NCBI RefSeq assembly: GCF_000499845.2
Contig: NC_023749.2
Span: 9,034,013-9,098,012 of the forward strand
Direction: 5' to 3'
DNA from: Phaseolus vulgaris
Taxonomy: Eukaryota; Streptophyta; Magnoliopsida; Fabales; Fabaceae
DNA length: 64,000 bases
Part shown: piece by piece, positions 50,307-62,804 of the stretch
Layout of the letters: each line of letters begins with the position of its first letter
Position numbering within the stretch: the first letter of the stretch is position 1
Made by a program: the position numbers and the translations under genes
Notes under the pieces: generated by a model
Databases searched by the model: none
What the model was told of the DNA's origin: nothing
What the model saw: the letters and a program-made list of their open reading frames with translations, nothing else

Positions 50307-53300
50307 TTATTGTGGATTAGCTTTTCTTCTTCTGACAGTCTTCCTCGCACTTACAGTAACCTTGCTTTCACCTTCATTTTTCTGCACTTTCTCATTGTTA
50401 ACAGCAACTTTTGAAGAGTTGACCTTGTTTTCACCTCCATCTTTCTGCACTTGTCCATTGTTAACAGCAACTTTAGAAGAACTGATTTTACTCTTTAAGC
50501 GCAATATCTCACCCTTGGCAGAAGCCAAATCCTCCTCCAATTTCTTCCCTTTTCTCTCTAAATTCTCTCTATCATTGCCAAGTTTCATGATGAGGTTATG
50601 AGCATCTTCAATGTTGTCCTTGGCCTCTTTGCTTGCATTTCTTTGGTCTGTTAGGGACTTAATAAGCATCTCTTTCTCTTTTTCAAGGCTAGAAACAAGG
50701 GAGTTAGTTTTCTGTAGTTCACCAGAAAGGATCATCGCATTTCGGTTCATTTCATCAAGTGATTCGATAGCCTCCTTCAGGTCCATCTCAAGAGATTTTC
50801 GGGACTCCTTGTCTTCTGAGATTTGCTTCTCTAAAGCTTGTATGTCTTTGTTCAAAGAATTAACTAACTGTTTTTCTTCCTTCAAATCCTCTGCTGTGGT
50901 CTCAGCCTTTTTGTATATGTCAATTAATTCTTTCTGTAGGCTATCACGCTTTTCAAGAGCAATTGTCAATTCATGGGACTTACCTTGTAGCTCTGCTTCT
51001 GCTTTCTTCAAATGTTCCTTTGCAGTTGTAAGCTCACTTGCTAGCATTTCTGCCTCATGTTTTGCATTATCAAGACTTCTCTGTAGTGATCCTTTAACTT
51101 CAGTGAGCTCAGATGAAAGCTTAGACACCTCAACCTCAAGCTCATTGCGCAGTTTGTTCGACTCATTTATAAGGTTTTCCAATTCAGCAGACTCATTTCT
51201 TGATTTTTCAAGATTTCCCTGGGTGACTTGAAGTTCATGCTTTAAATGATTAATTTTACCAGATTGATTCTCAAGGGCCTCCTTCAAAAAATCTCTTTCT
51301 CGTGATAAATCAGCATTGATGATCAGGTTTTTGTTTGATTCACGCAGGGCAAGATCAAATTGATGCTTTAGCTGGCGAAGCTCCTCTTCTTTTTCAGTTA
51401 AAACCCTAGAGTCCAAAGCAGCCTTCCTTTCAGTAGTGAGCTTTAGGTCATTGTATTCCTTCTCCATGACATCATATTTACTCCTAAAGTCATCCTTCTC
51501 AAGAGTTAAGGAACTCACTCTTGAATTTAGTTCCATCACCAAGGAATCTTTAGCTTCTAGTTCCTCTTGGCTTTTATGTAGTTCATCTTTCAACCCTTGA
51601 ATCTGCAACTGTACATTGGATAAGTCATCCTTGATTTTCTCATAGGTAGAATTCAAACTCTTCAATTCCAACTCCTTTACTTCTAAGGACGAATTGAGAC
51701 TCTTAACAACATCTTCTTTGTCCTTGAGGTCCACACTGAGCGCACTGATTCTTTGCTGTAAAACTTCAATGGAATCTATCTTTTCTTTCAGATTGCTTTC
51801 GAGATCTTTCTTATCTGAATCAGTCTTTGAAAGCTCAGTCCCAAGTCTGTCAATTTGAAGTTTCAGGTCCTCAATCAAACTTCTCTCATGTTTAAGCTCC
51901 TGCCGCAAGGTGTTGATAGTACTGTTCGCAGAATTTAGTTGTTCTATCAATGCTTGCTTCTCTTCCTTTGCCTTTTCAAGTAGGTTGGCTTGTTTCTCCT
52001 GCTCATTCAGTAACTTCAGCTCATAGTCCTTCTTTAAGGAAACAATCAGTTCTTCCTTTTCCTTCAGTTTCCTGCTCATCTGTGCACATTGACCAGTAAA
52101 AATACTGCTTAAACTTTAATGCATAAATAAACCAAAACTATTTTTAGAAAAAAAAAAACATTTAAATCAAATTAAATGGAAAGTGACCAGACATTTTTGT
52201 TCCCTTAGTAGCAGAAGAAGAATATTTCCTCATTTTCCTTTTTCACTGTATGACTTTGTTAGGAAGAGAGACATTCCTCAAAGGCTAACACACATCTAAG
52301 AAACATAAGAGTGCAAATAACCTTACTGTTTCTATTGTTGCATCAGCAGTGGACTTTTCTTTCTGAGAAAGTGAATAGAGAGCACCCAGCACACCGGAAG
52401 AAAATATCCCAATTCCATTCAGGAGAGACAGAAAGGAAGTTGATGATTTGTCCTCTTCAGGTACTGTCTGTCGATAGAAGCTACAAGGTTTAGATCAACT
52501 AAAAACATTCAAGGCACAAACAAATACGGTAGGTAAGAATAAATTTACTATTCAATATTGGTATCTGATCTTAACCCCTCACAAACCTCGGCTTCCTGGT
52601 TATCCTCTTGTGTCTTCACCTCATTTGCTTCTGCTGCAAGGAGAATGAACAATTACCCCCAAATTACTACAAAAAAGAAGACTAACGCTGATCCACATCC
52701 CAAACTTAAGACAGGGTCATGGAAAATAAAACCCAGCACAACACCTGAGGTCCTAAAAACACAATTTTCTCTAGAGGAGTAGATGGCAGACCTCATGAGA
52801 CATCAATATACAACTAATAGAGCAAGGGTCAAACAGTGCATGCATGTACATAAGGGGGTCCAAAAAGGGGGAAATGGAGACCTTTTTGACATATGTATGA
52901 ATCTCTAGTAGTACATTGTAAGGGTTGTAATGTAAAATAATCAACCATTCCTTTTAAAATCAGTCTGATAATATCGAACATGTCACAAGCAAAAAAGCAG
53001 CAAATCAATAAGAATTTACTCAAGGAAGTTTCTAAGTATCCATTTTATTTTACATCCTAGAGAAAAAGAATTGAAAATTCAAGAGTTTATACATAGTATC
53101 CTAGAACCAAAAATAGGGAACATGCATTTTCACAACTTGAAACTTGAAAACGAGTTCTAATTTTCTTTCTGAATTTAGGTAGAAAAGAAGAGAACATCCA
53201 CAACACATCCTCCTCATTTCTTTCTCTTCTGTCACTCTTCTGACCAATTATATCACTGTTCTATTAAAACTCCGGGAGTTCCAAATCCATATCTCTTCAA

Positions 53301-53864
53301 TTTCGAAAACATCGCATTGCATTCAACCAAAAAAGCGTTCAAGACTTGAATCTTAGCTCCTAACTAGAATGCAAGTGAACTCTGAAGGGCGAATCCTCCT
53401 AAATAACTGCTACACACGTTTAGCATTGCGCTGTTTTAAATTCTCTACTAATCGAATACATTACAAGTAAACCCATATCAGAAAATTTTCCGGTTATGCA
53501 ATAAACCAATCCAAGAACTCATTTTTCGGGATACTACTTGCTAATTCAGCGGCCCAAACGCAATTACGTTGTTATGAATTAGAAATGTAAATTGAAGAAA
53601 CTTACTTGGAGTTGGGGGTGGTGGTTCGAGAGCGGGGGCCCTCTTCAAACGGCGAAATGGAAAAAGGGCTATGCTCGTTAAAATAATGGTTCTTTTGCTG
53701 CAGATTGGGTCTTGCTGGCCCATGCACGAAGATGTGGGAGGTCGCAACTTGGTCTTCGTTCTGTAGCCAGATGAAGCTGAAGCTGAAGATGAAGAGGATG
53801 AAACAGATGAAGATGGGAATTTGCAGAGGGGTGAGTGGAGCAAGCAGAAGGTGGTACTCGCCAT
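50307..53864 (-). CDS. MFP1: MAR-binding filament-like protein 1 (MFP1), plastid thylakoid coiled-coil protein
   Basis: Inferred exons are 53864-53606, 52633-52587, 52467-52327 and 52079-50307, all GT-AG with agreeing phases, giving 739 residues (Arabidopsis MFP1 is about 726). Residues 1-50 are Ser-rich and basic with almost no acidic residues (SSSVSSSSSSASASS), like a plastid transit peptide. A hydrophobic ILTSIALFPF stands at 61-70. Exon 3 encodes the conserved membrane segment FLSLLNGIGIFSSGVLGALY (114-133). From about 150 to 700 the protein is a continuous heptad coiled coil rich in E, K, L and S. The tail contains two copies of a short block (SSKVAVNN-VQK) and ends in the basic RKTVRRRKA, matching the DNA-binding C-terminus of MFP1. 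The family sits in thylakoid membranes with the coiled coil facing the stroma, binds AT-rich DNA, and affects nucleoids and starch-granule initiation. Exon 2 has a tandem acceptor (52630 or 52633). Confidence 0.93.
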
Positions 53865-55053
53865 CTTGCAGTGGTGAGTTACTTGCTTGGTTGCTGAGTG
53901 CTAAAGTGCGCCCCACATAGAAAAGAGTAGAATAGTGTGCTTAGCATGTGAATATCATCGGATGGTGATGCCGAATCTTGCACTTTTGTTGAGGATAATA
54001 TATGGTTGGGAAAGAATCACCATGGAAATCCAATGCACCTTAAAATGCTTTATGTTGTTTTTCTTTTTCTCTCATTTTCATGGAATAGTTTTTCTTACTT
54101 TTTGTATAAACCCTACATTTTGAAATATACTTCTTTATTGAAGTATAATGTTTAAACCCTAAATCGATATAAACATGAAAATATATAATTTTTAAAATAT
54201 ATGACACCGGTAGGAACATGAAATATATATTTTTAAAATATATTACAATGTGATACAAATCTATATATTATATAGTTATGAATTATATAAATTGATAATA
54301 AAGATTTATATGTCTGTTTTAGATTTTTTTTTAATAAAAAAATGTTTTTTTTATGACCGATTCAAAATAATTTGTTCCTTATTTTTATAATCGTAATAAA
54401 AATTTATACAATAAGTTTGAGTTTTAAAAAAATTAATATATTTTTTTTAAAATTGTGTTAAAATTATGCTAGAATTGTCAGAAATTCAATAAATATTTTG
54501 TAAATTGAATACTTCATCGAATCCTACAAATATCGTATGAGTGTCAGTGTCCATTATGGAACACACTATTTAAGAGAAGTGTCCGAGCCAAATCTTATAT
54601 TGCAATGTATTTTTAACATAAAATTATAAAATTTGATTTGTGTTTTTTTATACTTGGGTTAATTTAAATTTTTCATTTTTCCAAGAATTAAATTGTCATT
54701 GGATTGCCCTTTCAACGTCAAAATTATCATTCACCCTAATTTTTTTGTAATATATACTTAGTGTAATTTCACACCCATAGTTAAATTAAAATGAACTTGC
54801 GTAAGTTAATATATATTATTTAATGATTTTGGTGTTTTTTAATATAAAAATGGGATAAGTTTATTATTTTGGTATTTTCCATATTTGGTCATTTTCTTTG
54901 GAGACGAAATTTAAATGATCGACAAATTCTTTTTTCTTATTTTTTACTCATTTAAACTATAAAAATATTTTTTTTCTTACCCCAAATAAGCTAAGAATTT
55001 TGTGGTTGGTTTGTTATATTTTGTCTAACATTTTATTAAGTTACTTATTTTTA

Positions 55054-55085
<32 letters not shown>

Positions 55086-55971
55086 AAAATTTTCATGTTA
55101 AACATCACTTAGTTATTTAATTTAATCAGTGATTTCTTTGTTATCTTAACTGCTCTCACTTGGTCTTTGTCTAACCACGAATGGTAGGATAACAATCCTT
55201 AAAATATGTCATTAAAAAAATTATATTATTTCATATAATAGTTGAAAATTATAATATTATCTTTCCTTTGGATGAAATTGGCTTGAGGAATTCATGGATT
55301 TATTAGGCAAATATTTTTTATATTTGTTTTTTAATACAAAAACATATTTTAAACTGAGTAACTTAAAATACGTTATCTTTTTTTAATTACATAATCTATA
55401 ATATATTTTGGATTTTCCAATAATACATATTGAATTTTCAAATTATATAATATAATATATAATACATTTCTAGATTCATATTACCTACATTCTTAAATTT
55501 CTTAATTCATAATATATTTATAGAATATCAACATTTTAAATTATACTTGTGCATTTCCAAATATATTTGGAAGTTCTAAATAACATATAATACAAAATAA
55601 TAATTTTTTAGATTATACGATCCAAAACATTTTTAATTGAAATATAATTTGGATTTTTTCTGTTAATCATGGTGTGTAAGAAGAAAGTACGTGATCGGTT
55701 AAATTGTTTTGGTAATCGATTTATAATTTTACTACATTGTGATGTGCCATTTCGGGAGACCTATAAAAAAAGTCTAGTATAGCCGTTTTCTAAAAATGGG
55801 TCTAAATTTTAGGTTTTTGGGTAGATAGGTGTTATCCTATTTAGGTGAGATGACTAAGTAAACTACACTTGAGGAAAATTATGGACGAATCTATAAGAAC
55901 TCCATGAAATTAGGGATTGAACAACAAAAGGGGACTTTTTTTTTTTTTAAGATTGTGTTTAGATTGAGAAG
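53865..55971. other. Intergenic, AT-rich; promoter side of MFP1
   Basis: The first 100-150 bases include the 5' leader and promoter of the minus-strand MFP1 gene. Beyond about 54100 the sequence is AT-rich and non-coding, with a TTTA microsatellite near 55049-55077. The retrotransposon nest begins at 55972. Confidence 0.65.
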
Positions 55972-56217
55972 TGTTAAAGATATTTGTTTTTTTATAAAGT
56001 TGTTTTGTTTTATGTTATTAGTCAATAATCCTATTGTTAAGGAATGATCTGTTTCTTTGCCATTTTTACTATAGTCTGTTGCAACTACTATATAGGTGAC
56101 AAACTTTTTTTTCGTATTTCTAGTTGTCGTAAGGCTATTTAAAGCCAACCTATCATTCAATAAAATATATCATTTTCATTTTTTCTCTGTTTTATGTTAA
56201 TACATTACCCCTTTACA
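55972..56217 (+). repeat. 5' LTR of Copia element A (246 bp)
   Basis: It begins TGTTAAAGATATTTG and ends CCCCTTTACA. It matches the LTRs of the opposite-strand element B across its length, for example TAGTCAATAATCCTA, TATTTCTAGTTGT and TTTTTTCTCTGTTTTA. The primer-binding site follows directly. Confidence 0.82.
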
Positions 56218-56218
56218 T

Positions 56219-56232
56219 TTTGTATCAGAGCT
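56219..56232 (+). other. Primer-binding site (initiator Met tRNA) of element A
   Basis: TTGTATCAGAGCTC follows the LTR after one or two bases and matches TGGTATCAGAGC, the complement of the plant initiator methionine tRNA 3' end, with one change. Confidence 0.75.
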
Positions 56233-58373
56233 CTTTTATTGGGGCCTGATGAAAACCATGAAAAGCATTTGTCCTTTCAAGTAGATGGGCAGCGTCTAAG
56301 GAATATTGGCATTTAATGGAAGCTTGGATCACTGAAGAGCAAAAGAAAGCAATTGAAGATCAGACACTCAAGGATTTAAAGGTAAAAAATTATCTTTTTC
56401 AAGCAATTGACAAATTTATCTTGGAGACTATATTGAAGAAAGATACGGCTAAGGACATTTCGGACTAAATGAAACAAAAGTATCCAGGGACAACAAAGGT
56501 GAAACGAGTACATCTGCAAGCACTCCGAAAGGAATTTCAAATTCTTCAAATGAAAGCAAGAGAATCAGTGAATGAATATTTTGCTCAATCACTCATCATA
56601 GCTAACAAGATGAGAATTCATGGTGAAGTTATGCAAGAAGTCACTATTATTGAGAAGATCTTGCCATCAATTACTCACAATTCAACTATGTTGTCTCCTC
56701 TATTGAGGATTCAAATGACGTTGATACGCTATGTATTGACCAACTTTATGACGCATCTGGAGGACACACAAGCGCAGAAGGAAGATGCATGGTTCCTTGA
56801 CTTAGGGTGTAGCAGTCACATGTGTGGCAAAAAGGAACTGTTCTCTGATTTGTTCTCTGATTTAAATGAAAATTTCATAGAAGTTGGGAAACAATTCTAC
56901 TATGGTTGTGAAGGGGAAAGGCAATGTGAGATTTCAGTTAAATGGAATCTTCAATATCATTACTGATGCATTCTATGTACCAGAGCTAAAAAACAACTTA
57001 TTGAGTATTGGGTAGTTGCAAGAGAAGGGATTAAAAATCATGTTCCAACATGGAAGATGTAAGGTCTATCATTCAGAGAAAGGCTTAATCATGAAAGCAA
57101 GAATGTCCTCAAACAGAATGTTCATTTTATCTTTTGAGCCTCAATCAAATGAGATAGCTTGTTTTAACATAATAACAAAAGATTCAACCCACTTCTGGCA
57201 TTGCAGATATGGACATTTGGGCTTTAAAGTCCTGAACACTCTTGAGCAACAAAAAATGGTGAAGGGCATGCCACCACTCAAGTCCCCCTCCAAAATTTGT
57301 AAAGATTGTCTAGCGAGAAAACAACAAAGGGATCCATTTCCAAAAGAGAGCACATGGAGAGCTTCCCAAAACATACAATTGGTACATGCTGACATATGCG
57401 GCCCTATTACACCCAACTCCAACAGTAAAAAAAGGTACCTAATTACTTTCATTGATGATTATAGTCGTAAAACTTGGGTATATTTCTTAGTAGAAAAGTC
57501 AGATGCTTTTGATACTTTCAGAAGCTTTAAAAGCCGTGTAGAGAAAGAAATAGGTACATTCATAAAATATCTGCGTACTCACAGGGGTGGTGAATTTACA
57601 TCACAATTGACAACTGCGTATACGCCATAACAAAATGGGGTACTAGAAAGGAAAAACATAACTATCATGAACATGGTTCGCAACATGCTTTATGGGAAAA
57701 ATATTCCAAGGACTTTTTGGCTTAAGGCAGTTAATTGTAGGGGTGACAAAGCTGGCCGACCCGCCCCGCATACAAAATGCGGGCTGGTTTTCATGACCCG
57801 CCCCACATGCAGGTTGACTCGCTTTTTTTTTAACTTAGATGAGGAGTGGATGCAGTAGTGCGCAACAGTTACAGGCGAAGCCACGCGGAGTCGCAAGCAG
57901 AGCGAGCGGTGGCGCTGCAAAGGAGAGTGCGTCGTGTGTTGTGTGCATTTTTTAGAACAATGTAACTACGTTGTTATTTGAGTGAAAACCTAATTTTCTT
58001 TCACTCAAAGTTGTCACTCCTCTACTGGACCATTGTTATCAAGTTAATTAATTTTTAATTCTTTTTTGGCGGGCCAACCAGCCCCGCCCCACTATTGACC
58101 TGCGCGGGCCGCGGTTATGCGGAGCAGGCTAATGCGGGTCAGCGGGTTGAAAATGTTAGCTTGCCCCGCGTTTTTTACTGTGGGACGGGCCCCACTTTGC
58201 CACCCCTAGTTAATTGGGTTGTTCACATATTGAATTGATGCCCAACAGTTGCAGTTCAAAATAAAACTCTAGAAGAAGCTTGGAGTGGACTAAAGCCATC
58301 AGTTGAGTATTTTAGAAGTTTTGGGTGTCTGGCTCATGTTCACATACCTGACAGGAAAAAAACAAAGCTAGAC
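56233..58373 (+). pseudogene. Copia element A gag-protease-integrase remnants
   Basis: The gag part (about 56310-56690) has KVKNYLFQAID, VKRVHLQALRKEF and VNEYFAQ..IANKMRIHG, typical of plant Copia gag. The stretch that should hold the zinc knuckle is missing: the sequence jumps from TMLSPLL to the protease region near 56750. The protease signature reads DLGCSSHMCG (near 56800), with the expected S of DSG replaced. The pre-integrase zinc site (HFWHCRYGHLGF, then CKDCLARKQ) runs from 57190 to 57330, followed by the integrase core with HADICGP, FIDDYSRKTWVYF and HRGGEFTS to about 57600. In-frame stops include those at 56466, 57013 and 57628, and the integrase is split by the hAT element. It cannot encode a working polyprotein. 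Confidence 0.82.
57738..58208. mobile_element. Non-autonomous hAT-type transposon (471 bp) inside Copia element A
   Basis: The ends are TAGGGGTGACAAAGCTGG on the left and, on the other strand, TAGGGGTGGCAAAGTGGG on the right. The flanks carry a perfect 8-bp duplication GTTAATTG (57730-57737 and 58209-58216). The element is strikingly GC-rich at both termini (CGACCCGCCCCGC, GCGGGTCAGCGGG) compared with its AT-rich host. It has no transposase. Skipping it restores continuity of the host integrase region, which confirms the exact boundaries. Confidence 0.92.
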
Positions 58374-58381
58374 AAAGTGCA

Positions 58382-58602
58382 GTAAAACAGAGAAAAAATG
58401 GAAAGGATCTATTTTATTGAATGAAAGGGATGGATTTTAAATAGCCTTACAACAACTAGAAATATGAAAAAAGTGCAACCTATGCAGCAATTGCAATAGA
58501 CTACAATAAAAGTGGTAAAGGAATAGGTCATCCCTTAACACTAGGATTATTGACTAACCACATAAAACAAAACAGCTTTATAAAAAACAAATATGTTTAA
58601 CA
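58382..58602 (-). repeat. 3' LTR of Copia element B (221 bp, end-truncated)
   Basis: Read on the minus strand it begins TGTTAAACATATTTG at 58602 and ends at TCTCTGTTTTAC near 58382. The final ~25 LTR bases present at 62569-62593 are missing. The purine tract TTTAAGAGAAGA (58603-58614) precedes it. Confidence 0.82.
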
Positions 58603-58629
58603 TCTTCTCTTAAACTGAATGTTTCTAGC

Positions 58630-60136
58630 AATCAGTTTACTTTTGGTGACGAACACACTTCTAGCAGGTTGCGCAGCTTCACAAAAATGTCAAGTTTTAA
58701 AGGCTTTGTCATCACATCTGTGATTTGTTCTTGAGTGTTGCAGTGAACCAGTTGTACATCAATATGTTTACTACGTCAATGCATCACAGGATTCTTAGCG
58801 AGCTTAATTATTGAGTTGTTGTCACAATAAACAATTGTAGAATTGTTTTGTACATGTCCAAGCTTCTCTAAAATCCTTCTCAACCAAACTACTTGACAAG
58901 CATATGCAGTTGCAATAATAAATTTTGCTTTTGTGGTAGACAATGATACTATGAGTTGTTTTGTACCAGAACTCAATAAAAATAGATACCCTGAAGTACT
59001 CTTCCTATCATCCAAGTCTTCTGCATAGTTACTATTTATGTAGGCCACTAGTTCTTCATTTCCTCCCTTCTTGTAGAAGACTGCATGGTCAACTGTCCCT
59101 TTTAAGTATCTTAAAATCTTCTTAGTTGCTTGTAAATGTAACTTAGTGGGATGCTCCATGTACCTACTGATGAGACTAACGACAAACATAACATCTGGTC
59201 GTGTAGCAGTTATGTACACGAGACTTCCCATAATCTGCTTGTAGTAAGTGCTATCAATTTTCATGCCATTTTCATCCTTTTGAAGATTTTCTCCAAGAAT
59301 GAATGGATTATATACCAGACTACTTTTCTCCATTATGAATTTCTCCAACACATTCATCGCATACCTTTTCTACTAATGAATATACCATCAGTTTTTTGCA
59401 TCACTTCAACACCAAGAAAAATACTTCATCTTTCCCAAATCAGTCATATTAAACTCAACCATCATAGACTTTTTGTATTAAGCAAATATTGACTCATCAT
59501 TGCCAATAAATATAAGATCATCAACATACAAACTTATAACTAGAAATGTATCGTTAGAACTTGTCTTGACAAACAGTGTGTTCATGAAGGAACCTTTCAA
59601 AGTCTTCTTTACAAAATATGACTCTATGCGACTGTACCAAGCCCGTGGAGCTTGTTTCAATCCATAAAGAGCTTTCATCAACTTATACACCCTATGCTCA
59701 TTGCCCTTGATTTTATATCCACAAGGTTGTTCAATAAACATTTTTCATTGAGGAAACCATGTAAGAAAGCCGACTTCACATCCAATTGATAAATGGTCCA
59801 TCCCTTTTAAGTTGCAAGTGCAAGCATTAGTTGAATTGTATCCGATCTTTCCACATGTGCAAAAACTTCATTGTAATTCACTCCGTGTTTTTTGAGCATA
59901 CCTTTTTGCCACCAACCTTGCCTTGTGTCTATTTGTCCATTCTCATTAAGCTTTGATTTGTATACCCATTTCAATCCAATTTTCTTTCCTCCAACTGGTA
60001 AGTCTGTCAATTCCCATGTGTCATTCTTCTCTATTGATTCCATTTCCAAATTCATGGCATTTCTCCATTTTTCACTTTTCACAGCTTCTGCAAATGAAAT
60101 TGGAGTAGAAGTTGCGAACATGGTCAGGTTGATCAT
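58630..60136 (-). pseudogene. Copia element B reverse transcriptase-RNase H remnants
   Basis: On the minus strand, WRNAMNLEMESIEKNDTWEL and KIGLKWVYKSKLNENG (60060-59930) start the reverse transcriptase. Then come LYGLKQAPRAWYSRIE (about 59650) and the catalytic LYVDDLIF (about 59515). The connection and RNase H region follows with TRPDVMFVVSLISRYM, ILRYLKGTVD, RKSTSGYLF and YCDNNSIIKLAKNPVMH. Stops and frameshifts break it near 59807, 59741, 59478 and 59375. The last readable part extends to about 58640 (TDVMTKPLKL). Confidence 0.82.
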
Positions 60137-60331
60137 GTCTTTTTCTTCAGAAAGTCATGCTCCACTTTCATAGTGCCTCATCCAAATCTGTTGTTGTCTA
60201 ATTTTTTCTAGTTGAATCATGTGATCTCTCATCAGTTAACTCATCTGAAGTAGAGTTCACTGATTTTCCTTCTATTTCTTCATTGATGTTCGCTTCATCA
60301 TTGACAACTTCATTTTGTTCATCTTCCCACT

Positions 60332-61421
60332 CTAGATTGTAATTATTTTCTCATGCATTTGATCCCAATCGCAGCTTCTATCTTCTTCAAATAGAACATC
60401 TCTACTCACGATGATCTTCTGTGAAACTGGATCATGCAACTTGTATGCCTTTGATTCGTCACTGATACCAAGCAGAACATAACTCATACTTTTGTTATCT
60501 AGCCTTGTTCTTTTGTTGTCAGGTATGTGAACATGAGCCAGACACCCAAAAGTTCTAAAATACCTAACTGATGGTTTTAGTCCACTCCAACCTTCTTCTC
60601 GAGTCTTATTTTTAACTACAATTGTTGGACATCGATTCAGTATGTGAATAGCCCAGTGAACTGCCTCAGACCAAAAAGTCCTTGGAATATTTTTCCCATA
60701 AAGCATGTTGCAAACCATGTTCATGATAGTTTTGTTTTTCCTCTTTGTTACCCCATTTTTGTTGTGGCGTATACACAACTGTCAATTGTCTACTTATACC
60801 ATTCTCCTTACAAAAATCAGTAAATTCTTGTGATGTAAATTCACCAACCCTGTTAGTATGTATACATTTTATAAATGTACTTGTTTCTTTCTTTACACGA
60901 CTTTTAAAGCTTCTGAAAGTATCAAAAGCATCTGACTTTTTTGCTAAGAAATATACCCAAGTTTTACGACTACAATCATCAATGAAAGTAATTAGGTACC
61001 TTTTTTTACTGTTGGAGATGGGTGTAATAGGGACGCATATTTCAGCATGTACCAACTGTAGGTTTTCAGAAGCTCTTCATGTGCTCTCTTTTGGAAATGG
61101 ATCCCTTTGTTGTTTTCTCGCTAGACAATCTTTACAAATTTTGGAGGGCGACTTGAGTGGTGGCATGGCATTCACCATTTTTTGTTGCTCAAGATTCTTC
61201 AGGCCTTTAAAGCCCAAATTTCCATATTTGTAGTGTCATAACTGGGTTGAATCTTCTGTAATTGTGTTAAAACAAGTTGTCACATTTGATTGGGGCTCAA
61301 CAGATAAAATGAACATTCTGTTTGAGGACATTCTTGCTTCCATGATTAAGCTTTTCTCTGAATGATAGACCTTACATCTTCCATGTTCGAATAGGATTGT
61401 TAATCCCTTACAATTGCCCAA
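60332..61421 (-). pseudogene. Copia element B integrase remnants
   Basis: The integrase core reads FIDDCSRKTWVYF and FKSRVKKETSTFIK (about 60990-60860), then KENGISRQLT and, after a frameshift near 60760, NMVCNMLYGKNIPRTFWSEA and FRTFGCLAHVHIPDNK (to about 60520). The pre-integrase zinc site is degenerate near 61120-61240. The C-terminal part (YVLLGISDESKAYKLH, VSRDVLFEE) at 60490-60390 is the piece lacking in element A. Confidence 0.8.
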
Positions 61422-61571
61422 TACTCAATAAGTTGTTCTTTTGCTCAGGTACATCAAATACTTAAGTAATGATATGGGAGATTCCATTTAACTGAAATCT
61501 AATTATGTCTTTCCCCTTCACAACCATAGTAGAATTGTTTCCCAACTTCACTGTTTCTCTGAAATTTTCAT

Positions 61572-62567
61572 TTAAATTAGAGAACAGTTCCTTTTTGCCA
61601 CACATGTGACTTTACACCCTGAGTCAAGGCACCATGAATCTTTCTTTTGCGTTTGTGTGTCCTCCAAATGCGTCATCAAAAGCATTTCTTCTTGTGATAC
61701 TACAAAATTTGTTGTACTCTCCTTGCTTGGACATTCATATTGAAAAGTTCCAAGTTTATGGCAATGATAACACTCCACAGTGGATTTGTCAAAACTTGAC
61801 ATGCCTCTTCCTCTTCCTCTTCCACGAAATCCTCCACTGCCTCGTCCTCTTGCTCTATTTTCAGAAGTTGCCTTTAAGGCTTGTTCTTCAATCATAGGAC
61901 TACTCATGTGTTGCTCTTGCACTAAGAGAGTAGTCGGTCAATAGATAGCGTATCAACGTCATTTGACTCTTCAATAAAGCAGACAACATAGTTAAATTAT
62001 GGAGTCATTGATGGCAAGATCTTCTCAATAATAGTGACATCTTGCATGGCTTCACCATGAATCCTCATCTTATTAGCTATGGTGAGTGTTCGAGCAAAAT
62101 ATTTATTCATTGATTCTCCTGCTTTCATTTGAAGAATTTCAAATTCCTTTCGGAGTGCTTGCAGATGTGCTCGTTTCACCTTTTGTTGTTCCTTTATGCA
62201 TTTGATTCATTGAGTCCCAAATGTCCTTAGTCGTATTTTTCTTCAACATAGTCTCCAAGATAGATCTGTCAATTGCTTGAAAAAGATAATTTTTTACCTT
62301 TAAATCCTTGAGTTTCTGATCTTCAATTGCTTTCTTTTGCTCCTCAGTAAGATCAGCAGCCCGAGCTACTTTAGGGATTCCAACTTCCACTAAATGCCAA
62401 TATTCCTTAGATTGTAGGAAATTCTCCTTGAGCATTGCACAATGGTAATAGTAACCATCGAACTTTGGAATTGTTGGTCGAACAAAACTATTTACTGCCA
62501 TCTGCGTGAAAGGACAACTTCTTTTAGAGGTTCTAATCAAGCCCCAATAAAGGAGCTTTAATACCAA
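61572..62567 (-). pseudogene. Copia element B gag and protease remnants
   Basis: Gag starts with MAVNSFVRPTIPKFDGYYY (62510-62454) and runs through KVKNYLFQAIDRSILETMLK and DIWDSMNQMHKGTTK. A frameshift near 62170 leads to the next piece, RAHLQALRKEFEILQMKAGE. A zinc knuckle lies at about 61780-61730 as CYHCHKLGTFQYEC, with T where the usual H is expected. The protease signature LDSG follows at about 61620 and the frame then breaks. The arginine- and glycine-rich RGRGSGGFRGRGRGRG stretch before the knuckle is usual for this family. Confidence 0.82.
62553..62567 (-). other. Primer-binding site of element B (mutated)
   Basis: The minus strand reads TTGGTATTAAAGCTC directly after the 5' LTR. 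It differs from TGGTATCAGAGC at two positions, both of the C-to-T or G-to-A type. Confidence 0.7.
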
Positions 62568-62568
62568 A

Positions 62569-62804
62569 TGTAAAGGTGTATTGTATTAATGTAAAACAGA
62601 GAAAAAATGGAAAGGGTCTAATTTACTTAATGAATGGATTGGCTTTTAAATAACCTTAGAACAACTAGAAATACGAAAAAAGTGCAACCTATGCAACAGT
62701 TGCAACAGACTACAATAAAAGTGGCAAAGGAATAAGTCATCCCTTAACACTAGGATTATTGACTAACTACATTAAACAAAACAACTTTATAAAAAGTTAA
62801 ATAT
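62569..62804 (-). repeat. 5' LTR of Copia element B
   Basis: It is collinear with the 3' LTR at 58382-58602, with the extra terminal segment ending CCTTTACA at 62569. Its outer (5') end has lost the canonical TGTTAAA start and passes straight into element A sequence at about 62804. Confidence 0.8.

Larger units (their letters stand above)
58382..62804 (-). mobile_element. Ty1/Copia element B, nested in element A on the opposite strand
   Basis: On the minus strand the order is 5' LTR (62804-62569), primer-binding site, gag, integrase, reverse transcriptase, RNase H, polypurine tract and 3' LTR (58602-58382). The two LTRs differ at roughly twenty positions over about 210 aligned bases by eye, so the copy is old. 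It belongs to the same family as element A. The outer end of the 3' LTR lacks about 25 bases compared with the 5' LTR. No target duplication is visible, because the junctions with A have suffered a deletion. Confidence 0.87.

Noticed and set aside
50362..51231. Long open frames on the plus strand opposite MFP1
   Set aside because: They are the antisense shadow of the coiled-coil coding exon, with Ser- and Phe-rich composition expected from reversed E/K/L codons.
56469..57630. Open frames as host genes
   Set aside because: They carry gag, protease and integrase signatures of a Copia element with LTR and primer-binding site next to them.
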